The notes: generated by a model not told the origin, from the sequence alone. A stretch of DNA of 64,000 nucleotides from Sandaracinobacteroides sp039808025 (GCA_039808025.1 JBDHSK010000003.1:1-64000), one strand, 5' to 3'. Shown: positions 1 to 9,253, counted from the stretch's first letter. Numbers and translations are program-made.

Positions 1-171
1 AACTTCGGCGGAACGGCCAACTATGTTGCCTTCGACAACATCACCTTCGGTTCGGATACGCCGGGCAACCCGGGCGTCCCCGAGCCGGCCACCTGGGCGC
101 TGCTGATCGCCGGCTTTGGGCTGGTGGGGGCAGCCGCACGCCGCCGGCATATCGCCCGCGCCCACGCCTGA
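1..171 (+). CDS. PEPxxWA-CTERM protein, C-terminal end only
   Basis: Open reading frame entering from the left edge and stopping at TGA 169-171; 56 residues are visible. The end carries a PEP-CTERM sorting signal: the motif VPEPATWA, a hydrophobic stretch (LLIAGFGLVGAAA) and a basic tail (RRRHIARAHA). Proteins with this tail are exported and processed by an exosortase-type system. The visible part closely matches the C-terminus of the next gene (NFGGTANYVAFDNITFGS against VFGGTANYVVYDDLTFGS), so the two are tandem paralogues. The start and signal peptide lie outside the window. Function beyond export is unknown. Confidence 0.85.
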   Translation, partial: NFGGTANYVAFDNITFGSDTPGNPGVPEPATWALLIAGFGLVGAAARRRHIARAHA

Positions 172-197
172 TGTCACCACAGGGTCGGACCTGTGAA

Positions 198-225
198 GGG
201 CCGGTGCATATGCACCGGCCCTTTT
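198..225 (+). terminator. Rho-independent terminator after the first PEP-CTERM gene
   Basis: Perfect 12-bp inverted repeat with no loop bases in the DNA palindrome (GGGCCGGTGCAT/ATGCACCGGCCC, 198-221) followed by TTTT. It lies 27 bases past the stop codon. Confidence 0.85.
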
Positions 226-351
226 CATGTTCATGTCTCTTTCGGATGCGACACGGTCTGGATGACTGCCAGTGAGGCGATATGTCGGATTATTTTACAC
301 ATTTCAAATCGGCAATATTTATTATGTTTTGTATTTCAGATGGATAGACGG

Positions 352-370
352 ATCATGCAGTTGGCATGAT
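352..370. promoter_or_regulatory. Inverted repeat upstream of PEP-CTERM gene (candidate operator)
   Basis: ATCATGC-AGTTG-GCATGAT is a perfect 7-5-7 inverted repeat about 47 bases before the start of the PEP-CTERM gene at 418. It sits in an AT-rich block (about 280-410) that stands out in this GC-rich sequence, and a TATAGAT stretch follows at 391-397. Binding protein unknown. Confidence 0.4.
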
Positions 371-417
371 ACATGCATAAACATAATTACTATAGATTAT
401 TTGAGGGAGTGTCACAG

Positions 418-1140
418 ATGAAATCCATTTTATTCGCAGCAGCGGCCGTTGCCACCCTGGGCATGGCGCCAGCATCGGCTTCGGTTGTCTATCTCGATTT
501 CGAGGGGATTGCCGCCTATCCCAACAGCAATGATGTGCAGATTCTGCAATATTATCAGGGCGGCGCCGCCAGCAATGGGGCCGTCGGCCCGAATCTGGGG
601 GTGGAGTTCACCGACAGCGCCCTGGTGCTGTGCATGAACACGGCCGGTGTTGCCTGCTCCAACACCTCGCGCGGCGGTCAGGGGATCCCGACCTCGCAGC
701 TGGCAGGGCTCTATTTCCTGCAGGCCAACCCGATCATGAATGTGGCCGCCGGCTTTGATACCGGCTTCTCGTTCGTCTATTCCGCCCCCAACACGCCGGG
801 CGCCTATGTTGAGGTATGGTCGGGGCTGGACGCCACCGGCTCGCTTCTGGGCCATCTCGACCTGGGCCTGACGCCCAATGGTGCGTGCGACACCTCGATC
901 TCGATGGGCGCTGCCTATTGCCCGTTCGTGGCGGCTGGCCTGAATTTCGCAGGCACGGCGCAATCGGTGGTGTTCGGCGGCACCGCCAACTATGTGGTCT
1001 ATGACGACCTGACCTTCGGTTCATCGGTTCCCGGCAACCCGGGCGTTCCCGAACCGGCCACCTGGGCGCTGCTGATCGCCGGGTTCGGCATGGTGGGGGC
1101 CAGTGTCCGCCGCCGGCGTCAGCGCCACGCGCACGCCTGA
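418..1140 (+). CDS. PEPxxWA-CTERM sorting domain protein
   Basis: 240-residue exported protein of unknown function. The start at 418 (MKSILFAAAAV...) is preferred over the in-frame ATG at 373 because GAGGGAG at 403-409 is a good ribosome site and the protein then begins with a normal Sec signal peptide ending near ASAS. The middle is Gly/Asn-rich and beta-like, with a possible Cys pair (CMNTAGVAC). The C-terminus has VPEPATWA, a hydrophobic helix and an Arg-rich tail (RRRRQRHAHA), as expected for exosortase substrates. The tail is nearly the same as that of the truncated gene at 1-171, so this is a tandem duplication. An inverted repeat and AT-rich leader upstream suggest specific regulation. 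Confidence 0.85.
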   Translation: MKSILFAAAAVATLGMAPASASVVYLDFEGIAAYPNSNDVQILQYYQGGAASNGAVGPNLGVEFTDSALVLCMNTAGVACSNTSRGGQGIPTSQLAGLYFLQANPIMNVAAGFDTGFSFVYSAPNTPGAYVEVWSGLDATGSLLGHLDLGLTPNGACDTSISMGAAYCPFVAAGLNFAGTAQSVVFGGTANYVVYDDLTFGSSVPGNPGVPEPATWALLIAGFGMVGASVRRRRQRHAHA

Positions 1141-1163
1141 GAAGACGTTCAGGGCAGGAGGGC

Positions 1164-1193
1164 AAAGGGTCGGTGCCACCGCGCCGGCCCTTT
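1164..1193 (+). terminator. Hairpin terminator after PEP-CTERM gene
   Basis: AAAGGGTCGGTGC-CACC-GCGCCGGCCCTTT: a 13-bp stem with two G-U pairs, a short loop and a T run in the 3' arm, 23 bases after the stop codon. Confidence 0.7.
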
Positions 1194-1200
1194 CTCTGTT

Positions 1201-1320
1201 GGTCGCGCTTGCGGTGCTTCGCAGCGGTTTTTCTTCGTCCGACGCATCCGCGCCGGGCTATCCTCGCTTCGCTGCGGGCGCGCAGTCGCGCTTGCGGTGC
1301 TTCGCAGCGGGTTTTCCCCG
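1201..1320. repeat. GC-rich intergenic repeat, copy 1
   Basis: A unit of about 65 bases (1240-1306, from CGACGCATCCGCGCC to CTTGCGGTGCTTCGCA) recurs nearly unchanged at 3011-3077. The start of the unit's 3' part (GTCGCGCTTGCGGTGCTTCGCA-like) also occurs at 1202-1223, so partial units are stacked. No protein reading frame in it looks real. It resembles dispersed intergenic elements often seen in alphaproteobacteria; whether it is mobile cannot be told from here. Confidence 0.75.
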
Positions 1321-1348
1321 CTAATAAACTTCGCTAAGGCACCACGCC

Positions 1349-2557
1349 ATGGACAATCTGCTTGGCAGCCCCATGGTCGACACGCCTGAACCGGTGTCTG
1401 GCGCGTCGGAGCGGCGGCTGCGTATCGCGCTGTTTTCCGGCAACTATAATTATGTGAAAGATGGCGCCAATCAGGCGCTCAACCGGCTGGTTGGCCGCAT
1501 CGAGGCGCGCGGCATGGTGGCACGTGTCTATTCACCGGTGGGGAAGCGGCCGGCCTTCCGTCACACCGGCACGCTGGTGCCGGTTCCCTCGGTGCCGATC
1601 CCCGGCCGCAGCGATTATCGCATGGCCCTTGGGCTTCCTCTCGATGCCAGCCGCGATCTTTCCCGCTTCCGCCCCGATATCCTGCACCTGTCGGCGCCCG
1701 ACTGGCTGGGTCACGGCGCCAAGGCATGGGCCAGGCGCCACCATGTGCCGGTGGTGGCGTCGGTGCACACCCGCTTTGAAACCTATTTCGATTATTACCG
1801 TCTGGGGTTCATGCGCTCGGGTGCCGAGCGGCTGCTGCGCAACTTCTATTACGACCTTGCCGAAATCTATGCACCGTCGGAATCGATGGTCGAGCAACTG
1901 ACCCGCGACCGCTATTCCACCAACATCCGTATCTGGAGCCGTGGTGTCGACCGTCGCCTGTTCCACCCCAAGGCCCGCGATATGGCGTGGCGACGCAGCC
2001 TTGGCATTGCCGACGACAGGCCGGTAATCGTGTTCGTCGGGCGGCTGGTGCTGGAAAAGGGCCTCGATATCGTTGCCGAGGTGGCCGCCAGGCTGCGCGA
2101 AGGGGCGATACCCCACCAGATGCTGGTGGTGGGCGATGGCCCAGCCCGCAGCTGGCTGGAAGAACGCCTGCACGGTGGTATTTTTCTTGGCTTTCAGTCT
2201 GGTGAGGAGCTGGCGCGCGCCTATGCCAGTGGCGACATCTTCCTGAACCCCAGCCACACCGAAACATTCGGCAATGTGACGCTCGAGGCAATGGCCTGCG
2301 CCGTGCCACCGGTGGCAGCGGCAGCGACAGGCAGCCTCAGCCTGGTTGACGACGGGGTTTCGGGCTTTCTGGCCCCACCGGGTGACAGCGCCGCCTTTGC
2401 CGACCGCATTGCCGCCTACATTGCCGACCCGGCACTGCGGGTGGTCCACGGCGCCCAATCGCTCGCGCGTGCCCGTCATTTCGACTGGGACCGTATCAAC
2501 GATGCCGTGATCGACCGTTATCTGGCCCTGGCGCTGCCCCCTTCAAATACCCGCTGA
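1349..2557 (+). CDS. Glycosyltransferase family 1/4 (mannosyl- or sugar-transferase type)
   Basis: 402-residue GT-B fold glycosyltransferase, cytoplasmic or membrane-associated, expected to move a sugar from a nucleotide-sugar to a lipid or sugar acceptor. The N-terminal domain begins RIALFSGNYNYVKDGANQALNRL (G-rich donor/acceptor loop), then HTRFETYFDYY. The C-terminal GT1 domain has FVGRLVLEKGLDIV near residue 230 and the EX7E-type motif HTETFGNVTLEAMACAVPPV near residue 305. It resembles MgtA/SqdX-like alpha-glycosyltransferases, but the substrate cannot be assigned. The start at 1349 has AAGG at 1334-1337; an ATG at 1373 is an alternative. The gene stands alone between two repeat copies, and its 3' end carries the ssrA promoter. 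Confidence 0.85.
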   Translation: MDNLLGSPMVDTPEPVSGASERRLRIALFSGNYNYVKDGANQALNRLVGRIEARGMVARVYSPVGKRPAFRHTGTLVPVPSVPIPGRSDYRMALGLPLDASRDLSRFRPDILHLSAPDWLGHGAKAWARRHHVPVVASVHTRFETYFDYYRLGFMRSGAERLLRNFYYDLAEIYAPSESMVEQLTRDRYSTNIRIWSRGVDRRLFHPKARDMAWRRSLGIADDRPVIVFVGRLVLEKGLDIVAEVAARLREGAIPHQMLVVGDGPARSWLEERLHGGIFLGFQSGEELARAYASGDIFLNPSHTETFGNVTLEAMACAVPPVAAAATGSLSLVDDGVSGFLAPPGDSAAFADRIAAYIADPALRVVHGAQSLARARHFDWDRINDAVIDRYLALALPPSNTR

Positions 2558-2570
2558 AACCCCTTATAGT
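2542..2570 (+). promoter_or_regulatory. Probable ssrA promoter
   Basis: TTCAAA (2542-2547), 17-base spacer, TATAGT (2565-2570). It overlaps the last codons of the glycosyltransferase gene and would start transcription near 2577, just before the tmRNA acceptor piece. Confidence 0.55.
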
Positions 2571-2576
2571 GGCCGT

Positions 2577-2930
2577 GCCGCCTTCGGGCGGAGATGGCAA
2601 TGAACGATGCCGTGGAATAGATGCAGCGGACCCGGGGGCAGTACCCGGCGGCTCCACCATCGGCCGTGCACCCGGCAAGGGGGCAGGGCGGTTGACGGGG
2701 CCGAACCAGGATAGACGTGTATTGAAAGACGGTATTTTTGCCCGGCCTGAATGCGCCGTAAAACCGTTCAAAACCCACAAATGCCAACGATAACGAGGCA
2801 TTTGCGATTGCGGCGTAACCTGTTGGCCTAACGGCCTTGGTTACAATGCTTGAGCAGGGTTCGGGCCGAACCCGGTAACAGAATCGGATTCCAGCGGCAG
2901 GCAGGTGCGCCGGGCAACAGAAGCACCTGC
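2577..2930 (+). ncRNA. ssrA: tmRNA, circularly permuted two-piece form
   Basis: tmRNA rescues stalled ribosomes and tags the unfinished protein for proteolysis. The permuted order is visible. First comes the acceptor piece, ending CGGCTCC-A-CCA at 2649-2659, with the T-arm region GGACCCGGGGGCAGTACCCGG before it. A spacer of about 37 bases follows. The coding piece then begins GGGGCCG at 2697, and this pairs with CGGCTCC to close the acceptor stem (one G-U). The tag frame runs 2783-2818 and reads ANDNEAFAIAA then TAA. A hairpin GGGTTCG-GGC-CGAACCC follows at 2857-2873, then a terminator. The two-piece form is standard in alphaproteobacteria. The mature 5' end and the trimming sites are estimates. 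sspB, whose product delivers ssrA-tagged proteins to ClpXP, is the next gene downstream. Confidence 0.93.
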
Positions 2931-2935
2931 ATTTT
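2901..2935 (+). terminator. ssrA terminator
   Basis: GCAGGTGC (2901-2908) pairs with GCACCTGC (2923-2930) around a 14-base loop, followed by ATTTT. Confidence 0.75.
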
Positions 2936-2944
2936 ATGTTATGC

Positions 2945-3113
2945 GGTCGCGCTTGCGGTGCCTTGCACCGTCTTTCCCCGCCCGCCGCATCCGCACCGTC
3001 TTTCCCCGCCCGACGCATCCGCGCCCGGCCATCCTCGCTTCGCTGCGGGCGCGCAGTCGCGCTTGCGGTGCTTCGCACCGTCTTTTCCCCGCCCGACGCA
3101 TCCGCGCCGGGTA
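2945..3113. repeat. GC-rich intergenic repeat, copy 2 (stacked units)
   Basis: Holds a near-identical copy (3011-3077) of the unit at 1240-1306. Extra partial units on either side include CACCGTCTTTCCCCGCCCG at 2986-2996 onward and again at 3076-3095. It fills the space between the ssrA terminator and sspB, so sspB may be read from a promoter near the repeat edge. No coding frame is credible. Confidence 0.75.
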
Positions 3114-3176
3114 GTGCGGGGGTTGACGGCCAAGGTGCACAAGGCCACTTGAAGGGCGCATTAAGAAAGCCCGACG

Positions 3177-3653
3177 ATGACCGACTCCAGCGAGCCGCCC
3201 GAACTGCCCGACAGCCTGATCCCCTACGACGAGATCGTGCAGGACTCCCTGCGCATGGTGGTGCGCCGGGTGCTGGGCGACGTGGCGGCGAGCGGCGGGT
3301 TGCCGGGGGCCCATCACTTCTTCATTGCCTTCCGCACCGCCTATCCCGGAGTCGATATCCCCAGGCACCTGCTGGAACGCTACCCGGACGAGATGACCAT
3401 CGTCATCCAGCACCGTTACTGGGATCTGGTGGTCGAGGACGATCATTTCGAGATCGGCCTCACCTTCAACCAGGTTCCGGCAAAGCTTGTCATTCCCTAC
3501 CGGGCGATCTCGGGCTTTGTCGATCCGGCGGTCAATTTCGCACTGCAGTTCGTGGTCGTGATGCCCGAGCACGAGGAAGAGCCGACGCCGCCTCCGGTCG
3601 AGACCGACCCGGGTTCGAACGTCGTCAGTTTCGATTTCAAGCGGAGAAAGTAA
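3177..3653 (+). CDS. sspB: SspB family ClpXP adaptor (alphaproteobacterial type)
   Basis: 158 residues. SspB holds proteins carrying the ssrA tag and hands them to ClpX for degradation by ClpP in the cytoplasm. The fold core is clear: SLIPYDEIVQDSLRMVVRRVL near residue 12, then HHFFIAFRT, PDEMTIVIQHRYWDLVVEDDHFEIGLTFN and a beta strand FALQFVVVM. An acidic, Pro-rich linker (EEEPTPPPVETDP) and a short basic tail ending NVVSFDFKRRK follow; the tail is the part that docks on ClpX in this family. The gene directly follows ssrA and the repeat, and fumC starts on the base after its stop, so the two are probably co-transcribed. The ribosome site is weak. Confidence 0.9.
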   Translation: MTDSSEPPELPDSLIPYDEIVQDSLRMVVRRVLGDVAASGGLPGAHHFFIAFRTAYPGVDIPRHLLERYPDEMTIVIQHRYWDLVVEDDHFEIGLTFNQVPAKLVIPYRAISGFVDPAVNFALQFVVVMPEHEEEPTPPPVETDPGSNVVSFDFKRRK

Positions 3654-5051
<1,398 letters not shown>

Positions 5052-5072
5052 CCCCGGACCTGACGGAAACCG

Positions 5073-5102
5073 AAAAAAGCCCCGGGGGACACGCCCGGGG
5101 CT
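5073..5102 (-). terminator. Terminator for the DUF885 gene (convergent with fumC)
   Basis: AGCCCCGGG-GGACACG-CCCGGGGCT (5078-5102) is flanked on the left by AAAAAA (5073-5078), which is a T run when read on the minus strand. It lies between the two convergent stop codons and may also stop fumC transcripts. Confidence 0.8.
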
Positions 5103-5160
5103 GAGTATCGTGGCTGTCAGGCGGCCGGATGATGGCGGCCCGACAGCAATAACGGGCAGG

Positions 5161-7020
5161 TTATTTGCCGCCTTCCCTGATCCAGTTGTTGATCTTGGCG
5201 TCGAGCACTTGCATGGGCAGCGCCCCGCTCATCAGCACCTGTTCGTGGAACTTGCGGATATCAAAGCGGTTGCCCAGCGCCTTTTCGGCACGTTCGCGCG
5301 CCGCCTTGATGCGCAGCTGTCCCACCTTGTAGGCCAGCGCCTGCCCGGGCATGGCGATATAGCGGTCCACTTCGTTGGTGGCGTCGGTCTTGCCCATCGA
5401 ACTGTGCGCCAGCATATAGTCGATCGCCTGCTGACGGCTCCACCCCTTGTAGTGCAGCCCGGTATCGACCACCAGCCGCATGGCACGCAGCATCTCGTCG
5501 TCGAGGTGGCCGAACTGCTGATACGGGTCGGTAAACATGCCGAGCGCCTTGCCCAGGCTTTCGGCATAGAGCGCCCAGCCTTCCGAAAAGGCGGTGTTGC
5601 CGCCAAAGCGCTGGAAGGCGGGCAGGGCGGCGTTTTCATAGGCCAGGGCGATCTGGAAGTGGTGGCCGGGGATACCCTCGTGCAGATAGAGCGTCTCCAT
5701 ACCGGAAATATTGCGGGACTTCAGATCATAGGTGTTGAAATAGAAGATGCCGGGCCGTTTGCCATCGGGTGAGCCGGGGTAGTAGTAGCCGCCGGCCTGA
5801 TCCTTTTCGAGATATTCCGGCACCGGACGGATTTCCAGCGGCGTCTTGGGAATCGTTGAAAACAGTTTCGGAACCGCCACATCGACGCGCTTGCCGATAT
5901 CGTAATAGCCCTGGGTCAGCCATTCCTTCGATGGCGGCTGGAAGCGTGGATCGGTGCGCATGTAGGTGAAGAATTCGCGCAGGTCGCCCTTGAAGCCCAC
6001 CTGTTCGCGCACCTTGTTCATTTCGCCGGTGATGCGCGCCACCTCAGCCAGCCCCAGCTCGTGGATTTCGGCCGGAGTCATGTTGGTGGTGGTGGCGATG
6101 TGGGCGCGGTAGGCATAATAGGCCGGGCCACCCGGCACCGATACCAGACCGGGCCGTTCATTGCCGCGCGACGCCGGCAGATAGACGTCGCGCACATAGT
6201 CGCGCAGCCGCACATAGCTTGGCATCACCTTGTCGCGCATCTTCGCGGTATACTCGCTGGTCAGTCGCGCGCGGTCGGCAGCTGATACCGAATCGGGGAA
6301 TTTCTTCAGCGGCATCATCAGCGTTGAATTGTCGATCCCGGTCTCGATGAAGCGGTTGAGCTGGTCGAGCACCCGTTCCGACACGATCTTCGGCTGGACG
6401 ATGCCGGCGGCAACGCCTTTTTTCATCCACCCCAGAATGCCGTCGAGGTTATACACAAAACCATCGAGACGCTTCAGGTTGTCCTCATAGTCTTTCAGCG
6501 TCTTGAACTGCACCACCGACTGCCCTGAGAACAGGTCGGGGATCTGGGCGTGCAGACCGTTGAAATGGTCGATCGGCAGCGACGTGGTGATTTTCAGCAG
6601 ATCGGGGCGGAAACCTTCCAGTTCGGATTGCTGGGTATATTTGAAGACATCATAGCTGACCTGTTCCTGCGGGCTCAGCTTTGAACGGTCGATTTTCTTC
6701 AGGGCAGCAAGATCGCGCTCCAGCGCCGCCTTGTCGGCGGCAATCGATTGCTCAGAAACAAAATCGCCGAACTGGTCGGCATAGCGGGTATCGCCGCGGA
6801 ACAGCGCAAACAGCGGCTTGCGCCGCAGCTGGTCTTCGTCGGAATCGTGGAACAGTTTGGCGAGCGCCACGGAATCGGCGTTTTGCGCCGGGGCAGCAGC
6901 GGGCGCCGGCGCAGCAGCGGGGGCCGGGTTGGTGGCAGCCTGTGCCAGCAACGGCGATGGCGCCAGAGTCGCCATCAGCAGGGCGACAAGGCTGACGGCA
7001 GTGCGGTGATGGATGATCAA
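5161..7020 (-). CDS. DUF885 family predicted metallopeptidase, exported
   Basis: 619 residues. Signal peptide (MIIHHRTAVSLVALLMATLAPSP...AQA), then a Pro/Ala-rich linker (residues about 30-48), then a full-length DUF885 domain. The likely zinc site is HEGIPGHHFQ near residues 447-456, followed by the conserved GWALYAESL and a helical C-terminus. The family is large in sphingomonads and xanthomonads and is predicted to contain secreted zinc peptidases; substrates are not established. The gene is divergent from the MBL hydrolase with only 63 bases between starts, so the two may share a promoter region. Confidence 0.85.
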   Translation of the reverse strand: MIIHHRTAVSLVALLMATLAPSPLLAQAATNPAPAAAPAPAAAPAQNADSVALAKLFHDSDEDQLRRKPLFALFRGDTRYADQFGDFVSEQSIAADKAALERDLAALKKIDRSKLSPQEQVSYDVFKYTQQSELEGFRPDLLKITTSLPIDHFNGLHAQIPDLFSGQSVVQFKTLKDYEDNLKRLDGFVYNLDGILGWMKKGVAAGIVQPKIVSERVLDQLNRFIETGIDNSTLMMPLKKFPDSVSAADRARLTSEYTAKMRDKVMPSYVRLRDYVRDVYLPASRGNERPGLVSVPGGPAYYAYRAHIATTTNMTPAEIHELGLAEVARITGEMNKVREQVGFKGDLREFFTYMRTDPRFQPPSKEWLTQGYYDIGKRVDVAVPKLFSTIPKTPLEIRPVPEYLEKDQAGGYYYPGSPDGKRPGIFYFNTYDLKSRNISGMETLYLHEGIPGHHFQIALAYENAALPAFQRFGGNTAFSEGWALYAESLGKALGMFTDPYQQFGHLDDEMLRAMRLVVDTGLHYKGWSRQQAIDYMLAHSSMGKTDATNEVDRYIAMPGQALAYKVGQLRIKAARERAEKALGNRFDIRKFHEQVLMSGALPMQVLDAKINNWIREGGK

Positions 7021-7083
7021 TGGAGTCCTCCTCGGGAAAATCCCTCTCTGCCCGGTCGATAGACCCGAAGCGCCACCTTAACA

Positions 7084-7983
7084 ATGGCGATTGCAGGCCC
7101 TAATTGGGCAGGGATGAGTGGTGATTTCTCTACCGAAGCCCCCTATGGCGCTATGCAGCAGATGTCGCCGCTGGTGCGGAGGGTGCTGGCGCGCAACCCC
7201 TCGCCCTACACCTACACCGGCACCGGCACCTACATCATCGGCACCGGGCAGGTGGCAGTGATCGACCCCGGCCCCGCCGACCCCACCCATATCGCCGCCA
7301 TCGCCAGCGCCATCGCTGCTGAGAAGCTGACCCATATCCTGATCACCCACACCCATAACGACCACAGCCCGGCAGCGCGGCCATTGCAGGCGCAGCTGGG
7401 GGGCATCATTGCCGGTTGCGCGCCACTGGCGCTGGAAGACGACGGGCCGCGTGTCGATGCCGCCTTTGATCGCGCCTACGCCCCTGACCGGGTGCTGGCC
7501 GATGGCGAGGCGGTGACCGGCCCGGGCTGGACCGTGCAGGTGGTGGCGACTCCGGGCCATACGTCGAACCATCTGTGCTATGCGCTTGCCGAAGAACGGG
7601 CGCTGTTCAGCGGCGACCATGTGATGGGCTGGTCGACCAGCGTGGTCTCGCCGCCCGATGGCGACATGACGGCCTATATGCGCTCGCTCGCCCTGCTGCT
7701 GGAGCGCGACGACCAGATCTATTACCCGACGCACGGGCCGCCCGTCACCGAGCCGCAGCGGCTGGTGCGCGGCATGATCGCCCACCGCCGCCAGCGGGAA
7801 CGCCAGGTGCTGAACCTTTTGGGCGACGATGTCGGCGACATCGACAGCATGGTGAAATCCATGTACGCCATGGTCGATCCGCGGTTGCTGCCTGCGGCCG
7901 CGCGATCGGTGCTCGCCCATCTGTTCGATCTGGAAGGCAGAGGCGTAGTGCGCCGCAAGGGGGAACGATGGATACGCGTGTGA
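7084..7983 (+). CDS. MBL-fold metallohydrolase (LACTB2/glyoxalase II-like)
   Basis: 299 residues. Metallo-beta-lactamase fold with the zinc motif HTHNDHS near residue 88, then TPGHTSNHLCY and SGDHVMGWSTSVVSPPDGDM, and a C-terminal winged-helix-like segment ending in VRRKGERWIRV. This layout is that of LACTB2/RNase-like or hydroxyacylglutathione hydrolase-like members. The start may be 7084 or the ATG at 7114, since neither has a clear ribosome site. The 3' end overlaps the following lipoprotein gene by 16 bases, so they form an operon. Confidence 0.85.
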   Translation: MAIAGPNWAGMSGDFSTEAPYGAMQQMSPLVRRVLARNPSPYTYTGTGTYIIGTGQVAVIDPGPADPTHIAAIASAIAAEKLTHILITHTHNDHSPAARPLQAQLGGIIAGCAPLALEDDGPRVDAAFDRAYAPDRVLADGEAVTGPGWTVQVVATPGHTSNHLCYALAEERALFSGDHVMGWSTSVVSPPDGDMTAYMRSLALLLERDDQIYYPTHGPPVTEPQRLVRGMIAHRRQRERQVLNLLGDDVGDIDSMVKSMYAMVDPRLLPAAARSVLAHLFDLEGRGVVRRKGERWIRV

Positions 7984-8441
7984 TCATTGCCTTGGTGCTG
8001 CTGGCGGCCTGCAACCGCCCGACACCTGAAGCCAGCGCCACCAGCAACCGCGAAGTGATCGACAGCGGCAATGCCGCCTTTGAAACGTCTGCGACGCTTG
8101 CGGCCCAGCTTCCCGATCATGTGGTGGTTTCCGTGAACGAGCCGTTCCTCTCCGCCGAGGTGGCCGAGGGCCATATCGTGCTGCGCTCGCCCGACGATCC
8201 GGAAGGCAGCACCTTTGATATTGCAGCCACCAGCACCGCCCGCACCGCCGACAAGGCGCGACGCAGCTGGGGCGGCACCGGCAAGGCCGGCGACATCCGT
8301 ATCGAAGTCTCGAACCAGCCGTGCACCGACAGCATGTCGGGCGCCACCTTCCCCTATAGCGGCAGTATCGAGCTGAACGGCAATCGTCACGAAGGGTGCG
8401 CCCGCGCTGCGGGAACGCCTGCGCCGGGTAAAGGACTGTAG
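7968..8441 (+). CDS. Small lipoprotein, COG3650-like
   Basis: 157 residues. Begins MDTRVIIALVLLAAC; LLAAC is a lipobox, so Cys15 should be lipidated and the protein anchored to the cell envelope. The C-terminal part contains DIRIEVSNQPCTDSMSGATF followed by PYSGSIELNG and a final Cys (HEGCAR). This pattern is typical of the COG3650 family of small envelope proteins of unknown function. ATG 7968 has GGGGGAA just upstream (7960-7966) and lies inside the end of the MBL gene. The DUF4230 gene follows without a gap. Confidence 0.75.
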   Translation: MDTRVIIALVLLAACNRPTPEASATSNREVIDSGNAAFETSATLAAQLPDHVVVSVNEPFLSAEVAEGHIVLRSPDDPEGSTFDIAATSTARTADKARRSWGGTGKAGDIRIEVSNQPCTDSMSGATFPYSGSIELNGNRHEGCARAAGTPAPGKGL

Positions 8442-9092
8442 ATGTTGAAACGAATTCTGAGCGTTGTGGGCGGGCTGTTCCTGGTGGTGCTGGCTGTGGG
8501 CACCCTGTGGTGGCAGTTTACGGATGTGGCGCAGCATAACCGGCTGCTGGAACGGGTGGGGCTGCGGCAGAGCCCGCTGGCCATAGCCACCACCAGCCTC
8601 GAGGTGCTGGAAAAGCGGCGCGAACTGACGGTGCAGGAGACGCGGTTTGCCACCAAGCAGGTGTCGCGCCACAACCTTCTGTCCTTCTTGCCGATTGATC
8701 TGCTGGCCACGACCAAGACGCTGATGGTGTCGGGCAATGTGCGCTATGTGATCGATCTGGCGGCGATCCGTCCGCAGTCCCTTTCCTATGATTCTGCCAC
8801 CCGCACCCTGAAAGTGCGCCGCCCGCAACTGAAGATCGCCGAGCCGCAAGTGCAGGTGCTCGACATGGCGACGATGAAGGACGGGAGAATGGTGATGTGG
8901 CTGACCGGCTCGGAACAGGAGCTCGATCGCCGCAATTTCCAGAAGGCGATCCAGTCGTTCCGGGCGGCGGCCCAGGCCCCCGCACTGGTGGAAAGCGCCA
9001 ACCGCTCCGCTGACGAGGCTCTGGCCGACCAGTTCCTCCTGCCGCTGACGGCCGCCGGCTATGGCGATGTGCGGGTGGAAATCACGTCCTGA
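8442..9092 (+). CDS. DUF4230 domain protein, membrane-anchored
   Basis: 216 residues. One N-terminal membrane helix (residues about 4-26), then a DUF4230 region with TSLEVLEKRRELTVQETRFATK and SYDSATRTLKVRRPQLKI, and a helical C-terminus. Function unknown. The ATG follows directly after the TAG of the lipoprotein gene, making the last member of a three-gene operon. Confidence 0.75.
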   Translation: MLKRILSVVGGLFLVVLAVGTLWWQFTDVAQHNRLLERVGLRQSPLAIATTSLEVLEKRRELTVQETRFATKQVSRHNLLSFLPIDLLATTKTLMVSGNVRYVIDLAAIRPQSLSYDSATRTLKVRRPQLKIAEPQVQVLDMATMKDGRMVMWLTGSEQELDRRNFQKAIQSFRAAAQAPALVESANRSADEALADQFLLPLTAAGYGDVRVEITS

Positions 9093-9187
9093 ACCTGCGG
9101 ATTGCGGCAGGCAGAGCCAGCGAATCACCGAAGCGTCATTTCCGCTGACGGGTGGGTGGCGACCGTTTCGTAGCTAAACAGCAGATT

Positions 9188-9216
9188 ATGCGAACGATTC
9201 GCATTGACAATGCGAA
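9188..9216. promoter_or_regulatory. Fur/iron-responsive operator before TonB receptor
   Basis: Three alternating half-sites make two overlapping palindromes: ATGCGAA-CGA-TTCGCAT (9188-9204) and TTCGCATT-GAC-AATGCGAA (9198-9216). This is the arrangement of Fur-type boxes (overlapping inverted heptamers). It lies 37 bases before the receptor start. Confidence 0.75.
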
Positions 9217-9253
9217 TGGGTTGCAATAGCTGCCGGCCCTGAAAGGGAACTCC

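Noticed and set aside
2569..2793. 74-residue plus-strand reading frame after the glycosyltransferase
   Set aside because: It runs across the tmRNA acceptor and coding pieces; the RNA gene explains the sequence and no family match or ribosome site supports a protein.
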